Of a DNA stretch of 64,000 bases, positions 57,771-64,000 are shown in pieces. Each line of letters starts with the position of its first letter. The first letter of the stretch is position 1. A program made the translations under genes and the position numbers. The DNA is taken from the NCBI RefSeq assembly GCF_003047295.1, contig NZ_PZYZ01000002.1, forward strand, positions 558,001 through 622,000, written 5' to 3'. The notes beneath the pieces were generated by a model. That model searched no databases, was not told where the DNA came from, and was given only the letters and a program-made list of their open reading frames with translations. Source of the stretch: Nocardioides sediminis. GTDB taxonomy: Bacteria; Actinomycetota; Actinomycetes; Propionibacteriales; Nocardioidaceae.

Positions 57771-58804
57771 CCGACGTGCTCGCGGTGCCGGTCGAGGACC
57801 ACCTCGCCCTCTCCGTGGCGGTCCTCACGCGCCTCGGGGTGCCGGCGGACGCTGCGCGGGCCCAGGCGGACCTGCTGCTGGAGGGCGACCTGAGGGGCCA
57901 CGCCTCCCACGGCCTGCGGCGCCTCGACATGCTGGCGCAGCGGCTGCGCAGCGGCGCCGCCCGCGCGACGGCCGAGCCGACCCTGACCTGGACCACCGAC
58001 TCCGTGCTGACGGTCGACGGCGACGGCGGGCTCGGCCCCCCGACCGCCAGGCTCGCGGTCGCCGAGCTGCTGGGCCGTGTCGGCCGGACGGGGGTGGCGG
58101 TCGCCGCGGTCCGCAACGCCAACCACCTCGGGATGCTCGCGCCGTACGTCGAGGAGATGGCCGCCGCCGGGGTCGTGGGCATCGCGCTCACCACCAGCGA
58201 GGCGCTGGTCCACCCGTGGGGAGGGACGCGACCCCTGGTCGGGACCAACCCGGTGGCCGTCGCGGTCCCGGTGCCCGGCGGCGAGCCCGTGGTGCTCGAC
58301 ATGGCGACCGGCCAGGTCTCGCGCGGCAAGGTCCTCGACCACGCCGCCCGGGGCCTGCCGCTGGCGCCCGGGGACGCCGTCGACGCCGCCGGCGTCCCGA
58401 CCACCGACGCCGCCGCCGCGGTCGACGGTGCGATCAGTCCCTTCGGCGGACCCAAGGGCTACGCCCTCGGACTGGTCATCGAGGTGCTCGTCGCGACGCT
58501 GACGCGGACCGCCCTCGGCGAGGACGTGCGCGGCACCCTGGACCCTTCCGACCCCTCTACCAAGGGGGACGTGCTCATCGCCCTGGACCCGACCGCGTTC
58601 GGGGCGGGCGGGGCCGAGGTGGCGGAGTACCTCGCCGTCCTCCGTTCCGCGACCCCCGCCCCCGGGCACGACCGGGTCCTGGTGCCCGGCGACCGGGCAC
58701 GAGCCACGCGCGCGGCCAACCTGGCCGGCGGCGTACCCGTCGCGCAGGGCACCTGGGCGCGCGCCCGGGAGATCGCCGACGACCTCACCGAAGGAGACCG
58801 ATGA
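57767..58804 (+). CDS. Ldh2 family (malate/L-lactate dehydrogenase type) oxidoreductase
   Basis: A 345-residue NAD(P)-dependent enzyme of the type-2 malate/lactate (YlbC/AllD/ComC) family. It shows GDLRGHASHGLRRLDMLAQRLRSG (His-Arg substrate site), VRNANHLGMLAPYVEEMA, LTTSEALVHPWGGTRPLVGTNPVAVAVP and DMATGQVSRGKVLDHA. It reversibly oxidises 2-hydroxy acids. The GTG start overlaps the aldehyde dehydrogenase stop, and the end overlaps the iron-ADH gene. Confidence 0.9.
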   Translation: MTDVLAVPVEDHLALSVAVLTRLGVPADAARAQADLLLEGDLRGHASHGLRRLDMLAQRLRSGAARATAEPTLTWTTDSVLTVDGDGGLGPPTARLAVAELLGRVGRTGVAVAAVRNANHLGMLAPYVEEMAAAGVVGIALTTSEALVHPWGGTRPLVGTNPVAVAVPVPGGEPVVLDMATGQVSRGKVLDHAARGLPLAPGDAVDAAGVPTTDAAAAVDGAISPFGGPKGYALGLVIEVLVATLTRTALGEDVRGTLDPSDPSTKGDVLIALDPTAFGAGGAEVAEYLAVLRSATPAPGHDRVLVPGDRARATRAANLAGGVPVAQGTWARAREIADDLTEGDR

Positions 58805-60024
58805 TGCTCGAGACCGTCCGTGGCCCGCGCCAGCTGATGGTGGGGGAGGGGGTCGCCCAGAACGTCCCGCGCTTGGTGGCCGAGGCCGGCTCGCGCGTCC
58901 TCGTCCTGACCGACCGGGTGCTCCTGGACCAGCCGCGGGTGGCCGCGCTGCTCGCCGCCGTGGAGGACGCGGTGGAGACGATGGCCGTCTTCGCCGACGC
59001 GACCCCCGACGTCCCCCTCAGCGACGTCGACCTCGCCGTGGACGCGGCCGCCCGGGTGGACGCCGACGTCCTCCTCGCGGTCGGCGGCGGCACCGTCATC
59101 GACCTCGCCAAGATCGTCGGCGTCATCCGGCGCCACGGTGGCACGCCACGCGACTACTACGGGGAGTCGAAGGTCCCGGGGCCGATCGCGCACCTCGTCG
59201 CCGTCCCGACCACCGCGGGGACCGGGTCCGAGCTCACCCCGGTCTCGGTGCTCACCGACCCCGACCGCGAGCTCAAGGTGGGGGTGTCGAGCGTGCACCT
59301 CATCCCGGACTTCGCCGTCGTCGACCCCGAGCTGACCTACACCTGCCCCCCGAGCGTCACGGCGTACTCCGGGATCGACGCCTTCTGCCACGCCGTCGAG
59401 AGCTACACCACGCGGCCCCGCCCGCACGGACCCCGCGACGTGGTCGAGCAGGTCTTCCTCGGCCGCAACCCGGTGACCGACCACCACGCCCTCCTCGCCG
59501 CGGAGCGGATCGCGCGCAGCCTGCGCCGGGCGGTCACCGACGGCACCGACACGCAGGCGCGCGCCGACATGGCGCACGGGTCCGTGCTGGCCGGGATCGC
59601 GTTCTCGCACGCGGGCAACGCCGCGCCGCACGCGCTGCAGTACCCCATCGGGGCGGCGACCCACACCCCGCACGGGCTGGGGGTCGGGCTGCTGCTGCCC
59701 TACGCGTTGACCGCAGCCAAGGAGCCGGTGCGCGACCGACTGGCGACGCTCGCCACGGTCTGCGGGCTGGACGTGAGCGACGCCTCCGAGACCGAGGCGG
59801 CGGACGCGTTCCTCGCCTGGGTGCGACGGCTCGTCGACGACATCGGCCTGCCCGGCAACCTCGCCGACATCGGCGTCGAGCGCGCGGACCTCGCGCGCTT
59901 CGCCGAGATGGCCTCCGGGGTCACCCGGCTCGTCCAGAACCACCCGGGCGCGACCGACGTCGCCGCGCTCACGGCCATCCTCGACGCGGCCTGGCTCGGC
60001 GACCCCTCCCGCCTGGAGGCGTGA
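58801..60024 (+). CDS. Iron-containing alcohol dehydrogenase
   Basis: A 407-residue group III alcohol dehydrogenase. It shows VGGGTVIDLAKIVGVI (NAD site), VPTTAGTGSELTPVSVLTD, GIDAFCHAVESYTTR (Asp and His ligands), FSHAGNAAPHALQYPIG and THTPHGLGVGLLLPY (remaining His ligands). It may oxidise 4-hydroxybutyrate-like alcohols to the semialdehyde used by the dehydrogenase upstream. ATGA overlap with the Ldh2-like gene. It ends the operon just before a strong inverted repeat. Confidence 0.9.
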   Translation: MMLETVRGPRQLMVGEGVAQNVPRLVAEAGSRVLVLTDRVLLDQPRVAALLAAVEDAVETMAVFADATPDVPLSDVDLAVDAAARVDADVLLAVGGGTVIDLAKIVGVIRRHGGTPRDYYGESKVPGPIAHLVAVPTTAGTGSELTPVSVLTDPDRELKVGVSSVHLIPDFAVVDPELTYTCPPSVTAYSGIDAFCHAVESYTTRPRPHGPRDVVEQVFLGRNPVTDHHALLAAERIARSLRRAVTDGTDTQARADMAHGSVLAGIAFSHAGNAAPHALQYPIGAATHTPHGLGVGLLLPYALTAAKEPVRDRLATLATVCGLDVSDASETEAADAFLAWVRRLVDDIGLPGNLADIGVERADLARFAEMASGVTRLVQNHPGATDVAALTAILDAAWLGDPSRLEA

Positions 60025-60077
60025 CCCGGGCGGCACCTGCGACGCCTCGACGGACGTCATGCGCTCAGGCACACACT

Positions 60078-60125
60078 GGTCGCTCGACGTATGACGTCCG
60101 CGGGGACGTCATACGTCGAGCGACC
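60078..60125. terminator. Perfect 22-base inverted repeat, bidirectional terminator
   Basis: Two 22-base arms (each containing TCGACGTATGACGTCC or its complement) enclose a GCGG loop. It lies between convergent genes (iron-ADH and the lysine-rich protein). The motif GACGTCAT/ATGACGTC recurs just outside at 60055 and 60143, so it may be a repeat family and not only a terminator. Confidence 0.7.
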
Positions 60126-60190
60126 TACTGGGTGAACCTCGTATGACGTCCCGCCGGTGGGCCGACTGACGTCGCGGGCCGGCGGGTGGC

Positions 60191-60820
60191 TCAGCCCTTC
60201 TCGGTGTCGGCCGCCCGCTGCAGGACCTCGGACTCCTTCGCGACCGCCTTGGCGGTGGAGGGGTCGAGCAGCGGCTCCGGCTCGGAGGACGCGCCGTCGG
60301 TGGAGGACGGGATGGTAGTTCCCGGCGTCTTCCTCGCCGTCTTCGTCGTCGCCTTAGTGGCGGACTTCTTCGCGGCGGCGCGCGCCGGGCCGGCGGTCGC
60401 GGCCTTGGCCGACGGTGCCTTCTTGGCCGCTGCCTTCTTGCGGGGAGGGAGCTTGGCGGAGGGCGTGCGCTTCGCCGGGGTCCGCCGCGGGGACGAGGTG
60501 CGCGCCGGCGCCTTCTCCGTCGACGGCTGGACCTCCGGCTCGGCCGGGGCAGGGAGAGGCGTGACCTCCGCCGGCCCCACGCGGTCCACGGTCTCCGCGG
60601 GGCGCACGACCTCGTCCGGGACGGACGTCGTGGCCTCCGTCCACACCGGTGCGGGCTGGTCGACGCGACGGTCACCCAGCGCCCGTCCGGCCGCCCAGCC
60701 GACCACCTGGCCGGTGGTCCTGATCCCGGACGCGGCTGCCGAGGCGGCGAGGCCGGCCGCCGAGCGTGCGGCCCGAGGGGGGCGGGTGACGAGGTGGGCG
60801 ACGGTGCTGAGGGGCTTCAT
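60191..60820 (-). CDS. Lysine/alanine/proline-rich histone-H1-like protein
   Basis: A 209-residue low-complexity protein. Residues 1-~60 are basic and Ala-rich with LVTRPPRAARSAAGLAASAAASG, possibly a helix pair. The middle is acidic/proline-rich (EVTPLPAPAEPEVQPSTEKAP), and residues ~105-170 carry many AKKA, PAKRTP and AAKK repeats like histone H1 tails or mycobacterial Lsr2/HupB tails. DNA binding is likely but unproved. The start at 60820 has GGAAGG upstream. It stands alone between two convergent structures. Confidence 0.7.
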   Translation of the reverse strand: MKPLSTVAHLVTRPPRAARSAAGLAASAAASGIRTTGQVVGWAAGRALGDRRVDQPAPVWTEATTSVPDEVVRPAETVDRVGPAEVTPLPAPAEPEVQPSTEKAPARTSSPRRTPAKRTPSAKLPPRKKAAAKKAPSAKAATAGPARAAAKKSATKATTKTARKTPGTTIPSSTDGASSEPEPLLDPSTAKAVAKESEVLQRAADTEKG

Positions 60821-60904
60821 CGAGTTCCTTCCGCTGGAGTCGGTGGGACCGGTACCCGGGACCGTAGCTCCTGATCCGGTGACCTGGGTCACGCCGGGTG
60901 GGGG

Positions 60905-62009
60905 TCAGAACGCGTACCGCACCCGGCACCCCGGCAGCTTCTCCGCCACCAGGTCGGTGAGCTGCCGGACCCACCGGCCCTTCCACCCCGTGCGGTAGCG
61001 GACGTTCAGCTGCCCGCTCTGGCTGACCTTGGCCTCCTGCAGGTCCGGGCGCCACAGGAGGTCCTCGCCGCGGGTGCCAGCCGAGGTTGACCTCGTGCAG
61101 GCCCTCGTTGTGGGTGAGGAAGATGACCTCGGCGGCCAGCTGGGCGCGGGTCCTGGCGCTGGTGCCGTCGGCCACCTGCTCGAGCAGCTCGGACCACTCC
61201 TCGAGCCAGCGCTCGTGGACGATGACCGGGCTGAGGTTGAGGTGCACCTCGTAGCCGGCCTCCACGAAGTCGTCCATGGCCGCGATCCGCTCGGCCACCT
61301 TGGAGGTGCGGACGTCGACGAGCCGGGAGGCCTCCTCGGGCATCAGGCTGAACCGCACGCGGGTGCCGCCGCGCGAGTCCCAGGCGAGCAGGTCCCGGTT
61401 GACCAGCTTCGTGGCGAAGCTCGCCTTGGCGTGGGGCAGGCGCGCGAAGAGGTCGACGAGGTCGCGCACGTTGTCCGAGACCAGCGCGTCGGCCGAGCAG
61501 TCGCTGTTCTCGCCGATGTCGTAGACCCAGTCGACCGGGTCGCACTGGTTGGCGGCCGGCTTGACCCCCTGTCGGGCCGCGTGCCGCTCGAGGTAGCCGA
61601 CGATCTTCTCGATGTTGGCGAAGACCGTGATCGGGTTGGCGTAGCCCTTGCGGCGCGGCACGTAGCAGTAGGAGCACGCCATCGCGCAGCCGTTCGCGGT
61701 GGACGGCGCGATCCAGTCGCTGGAGCGCTCGTTGCGCCGGGCCGAGAGCGACTTCTTCTCACCCAGGACCAGCACCTCGCGCTTGTTGCGCACCCAGTCC
61801 GACACGCTGCCCTCGTTGCCGTGCAGGCCCGGGATCGCCTGGTGGGAGAGCACCTCGATGCGCTCGGCCCCGGGGAACCGCTCGAGCACCTCGCGCGCCC
61901 GGGCGAACCGCTCGATGCCCGGCTCGTGGAAGATCCGGCGCACGTCGAGGAGCCGGTCGGCGAGGTCGGGCGGGGTACGCCGCTCGGCGGCTGTCTCGTG
62001 CGGGCGCAT
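60905..62009 (-). pseudogene. splB: Spore photoproduct lyase-like radical SAM gene, frameshifted
   Basis: The gene starts with ATG at 62009. It encodes a radical SAM protein with GCAMACSYCYVPRRKGYANP (CxxxCxxC cluster), SDNVRDLVDLFARLPHAKASFATKLVN and LTHNEGLHEVNLGWHPR. Near 61066-61074 the frame shifts: the expected continuation (GEDLLWRPDLQEAK, then SQSGQLNVRYRTGWKGRW) is encoded one frame over and ends at 60905. A single extra base, or a loss of two, in the CGCCGCGGG run explains it. Without repair the protein reads on for ~110 foreign residues to 60672. Spore photoproduct lyase repairs a thymine dimer in spores; homologues occur in non-sporing actinobacteria with unknown substrate. This may be a true mutation or an assembly error. 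Confidence 0.8.
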
Positions 62010-62148
62010 GGCCTTCTCAATGCCGGCCGTCCTCCGGTCCTTTCCGCCCCCGCCCGTGCGGGTGGGGTCGCCTCATCGTGCGGCCCGCGGCGGGTACCGA
62101 GCGAGCTCACCCGATGGGCCGACCGGTTCGGCCGACAAGGAGCACGCC

Positions 62149-62604
62149 ATGACGGATCGCACGCACACCACCACCCGGACCGGGCGGCGTACGCCCGTCC
62201 AGGCTGCCGCCGCCCTGGTGGGGATGGTCTTCCTGCTGGTGGGGATCCTGGGGTTCATCCCCGGCATCACCACGAACTACGACGGCCTCGAGGCCGCGGG
62301 GCACGAGTCGCACGCAGAGCTGCTGGGCATCTTCCAGGTCTCGGTGCTGCACAACGTGGTCCACCTGCTCTTCGGCGCCGCGGGCCTCGCGATGGCTCGG
62401 ACCGCCTCCACGGCGAAGGCGTTCCTGATCGGCGGCGGCGCGGTCTACCTCGTGCTGTGGCTCTACGGCCTGCTGGTCGACAAGGCGTCACAGGCCAACT
62501 TCGTCCCGCTCAACACCGCCGACGACTGGCTGCACTTCGTGCTCGGCGTGGGCATGATCGGCCTGGGCGTGGCACTGGGGCGCGGGACCGGTCACCACCG
62601 CTGA
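62149..62604 (+). CDS. DUF4383 family membrane protein
   Basis: A 151-residue protein with four hydrophobic segments (AAALVGMVFLLVGILGFIPG, VLHNVVHLLFGAAGLAMA, FLIGGGAVYLVLWLYGLLV, LHFVLGVGMIGLGVALG). The pattern, with NVVHLLFGAAGL and NTADDWLHFVLG, matches DUF4383 from memory; function is unknown. AAGGAG precedes the ATG at 62149. It lies between the lyase-like gene (divergent) and phosphoketolase. Confidence 0.82.
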   Translation: MTDRTHTTTRTGRRTPVQAAAALVGMVFLLVGILGFIPGITTNYDGLEAAGHESHAELLGIFQVSVLHNVVHLLFGAAGLAMARTASTAKAFLIGGGAVYLVLWLYGLLVDKASQANFVPLNTADDWLHFVLGVGMIGLGVALGRGTGHHR

Positions 62605-62699
62605 GCCCCGCCGGTGCCGATCTCTGGTCGACGGCGGCTGATGGTCGGTAGTTTGACCGTGCCGTGCTGATCTCCCGCACCCGAGACGAGGACGAGCCC

Positions 62700-64000
62700 G
62701 TGCCGGACCACGCTTCCCTGGACGAGACCACCGCCCGCCTCGCCGAGCCGGACGGCGCGGACCTCGCGTCGCTGGACGCCTGGTGGCGGGCCAACAACTA
62801 CCTGACGGTCGGGCAGATCTACCTGATGGCCAACCCGCTGCTCCGGGAGCCGCTGCGCGCCGAGCACGTCAAGCCGCGGCTGCTCGGGCACTGGGGGACG
62901 AGCCCGGGGCTGTCGTTCGTCTACGCGCACGCGTCGTGGCTGGTCCGCGAGACGGGCCAGGAGATGATCTACCTCGCCGGGCCCGGGCACGGGGGTCCGG
63001 CCCTGGTGGCCGCGGGCTACCTCGAGGGGACCTACACCGAGACCTACCCGGACGTCACGCTCGACGCCGAGGGGATGCGCCGGCTGTTCCGGCAGTTCTC
63101 GGCCCCCGGCGGCATCCCCAGCCACGTCTCGGTCACCACGCCCGGCTCGATCCACGAGGGCGGCGAGCTGGGCTACGTCCTGGTGCACGCCTTCGGCGCC
63201 GTGATGGACAACCCCGACCTGGTGGCGCTGGCGGTGGTGGGCGACGGCGAGGCCGAGACGGGCCCGCTCGAGGGCTCGTGGAAGGGCGTCTCCTTCCTCA
63301 ACCCCGCGCGGGACGGTGCCGTCCTCCCGGTGCTGCACCTCAACGGCGCCAAGATCGCCGGGCCCACGGTGCTCGGCCGCAAGGACCCCGCGGAGGTGCG
63401 GTCGCTGCTCGAGGGGCACGGGTACGACGTCCTCGAGGTCGAGGGCGCCGACCTGCCCGGCATGCACCACCGCTTCGCCGCGACGCTCGCCACGGCGTGG
63501 TCGCGGATCCGGGGCATCCAGGAGGCCGCCCGCTCGGGCGACTGGGACGGCACCCGTCCCCGCTGGCCGCTCATCGTGCTCCGCACCCCCAAGGGCTGGA
63601 CCGGACCCGACGTCGTCGACGGCGTGCAGGTGCAGGGCACCTTCCGGTCCCACCAGGTGCCGCTGTCCGGCGTCAAGGACGACCCGGACCACCTGCGGCT
63701 GCTCGAGGAGTGGATGCGGTCCTACCGGCCCGAGGAGCTCTTCGACGACGACGGCTCGCCGACCGAGGTGGTCCGGCGCGCCAACCCCGGCGGCGAGCTG
63801 CGGATGAGCGCGAGCCCGCACGCCAACGGCGGGGTGCTGACGCGTCCGCTGGAGCTGCCCGACCACCGCCGGTACGCCGTCGACGTGCCGTCCCCGGGCG
63901 GCGTACGGCAGGAGTCCACGCGGCGGCTCGGGGAGATGCTGCGCGACGTGTACGCCGCCAACCCCGACCGCTTCCGGCTCTTCTGCCCCGACGAGACCAC
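62700..64000 (+). CDS. xfp: Phosphoketolase, N-terminal part
   Basis: The frame starts with GTG at 62700 and runs off the right edge after ~433 residues; the whole enzyme is ~790. It has [51 protein letters not shown], and the TPP/Mg motif [18 protein letters not shown], then [15 protein letters not shown]. It splits xylulose-5-phosphate or fructose-6-phosphate to acetyl-phosphate in the cytoplasm. GAGG lies upstream. A TTGACC box occurs at 62653-62658. The C-terminal domains and any acetate kinase gene are outside the window. Confidence 0.92.
   Translation, partial: MPDHASLDETTARLAEPDGADLASLDAWWRANNYLTVGQIYLMANPLLREPLRAEHVKPRLLGHWGTSPGLSFVYAHASWLVRETGQEMIYLAGPGHGGPALVAAGYLEGTYTETYPDVTLDAEGMRRLFRQFSAPGGIPSHVSVTTPGSIHEGGELGYVLVHAFGAVMDNPDLVALAVVGDGEAETGPLEGSWKGVSFLNPARDGAVLPVLHLNGAKIAGPTVLGRKDPAEVRSLLEGHGYDVLEVEGADLPGMHHRFAATLATAWSRIRGIQEAARSGDWDGTRPRWPLIVLRTPKGWTGPDVVDGVQVQGTFRSHQVPLSGVKDDPDHLRLLEEWMRSYRPEELFDDDGSPTEVVRRANPGGELRMSASPHANGGVLTRPLELPDHRRYAVDVPSPGGVRQESTRRLGEMLRDVYAANPDRFRLFCPDET

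Noticed and set aside
1-64000. CRISPR array
   Set aside because: No set of regularly spaced direct repeats of 25-40 bases is seen; the short tandem repeats found are within an IS or a leader.

Overview
The window is G+C-rich chromosomal DNA with short intergenic gaps, many ATGA/GTGA stop-start overlaps and frequent GTG starts. An MshC-type cysteine ligase relative, an F420-type luciferase-like oxidoreductase, two DUF202 proteins and tandem GntR and CoA-transferase genes point to an actinomycete, most likely Nocardioides or a relative in Propionibacteriales. The genus is an inference from gene content and protein style.

Layout. (1) 1-2795: the end of a type I restriction gene (hsdR), about 1 kb without convincing genes but with a cluster of hairpins, a 3' fragment of a tRNA gene, and a complete IS481-family insertion sequence placed at the tRNA 3' end. 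This looks like the edge of an integrated island. (2) 2828-6980: a large MalT-like LuxR regulator, a small protein and a DUF4386 membrane protein on the minus strand, bounded by two near-identical hairpins, plus a small helical protein. (3) 7205-24156: an F420-type oxidoreductase, then a sulfur/thiol block: an MshC-like ligase, an ArsR-rhodanese fusion, a CPVC membrane protein, a DsbA-like thioredoxin, a CcdA-like protein, a metallo-beta-lactamase/rhodanese protein (persulfide dioxygenase type), a membrane rhodanese, a carbonic-anhydrase-like protein coupled to a SulP transporter, a second SulP with a GntR regulator, two DUF202 proteins, and a cytoplasmic molybdenum oxidoreductase with a fused FeS-NrfD partner that resembles SoeABC/PsrABC. 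(4) 24279-36935: an AraC regulator divergent from a catabolic run: quinone reductase, TauD/TfdA dioxygenase, BKACE, MFS transporter, serine hydrolase, acyl-CoA ligase, YeiH-type exporter, PHA synthase, PHA-depolymerase-like hydrolase and acyl-CoA dehydrogenase. (5) 37051-43676: an MreB-like protein, a PaaK/CapK-like ligase, and convergent to them a single-chain RodA/FtsW-PBP fusion with a membrane-anchored partner. (6) 43836-60024: a second catabolic regulon around a TctABC carboxylate transporter, with two class III CoA-transferases, hydratases, a thioesterase, a GntR regulator and four dehydrogenases or oxidases. (7) 60078-64000: a perfect 22-bp inverted repeat, a lysine/alanine-rich protein, a frameshifted spore photoproduct lyase-like gene, a DUF4383 protein and the start of phosphoketolase.

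How the genes may work together. Block 3 reads as a route in which persulfide sulfur is sensed (ArsR-rhodanese; a CstR-like operator), oxidised to sulfite (persulfide dioxygenase type), passed on by rhodaneses, oxidised to sulfate by the molybdoenzyme, and exchanged by SulP carriers. Block 4 may feed it, since TauD-type enzymes can release sulfite and YeiH relatives are annotated as putative sulfate exporters. Block 6 should import a carboxylate, activate it by CoA transfer and process it through hydration and hydroxyacid/aldehyde oxidation. Substrates are not determined by the sequence.
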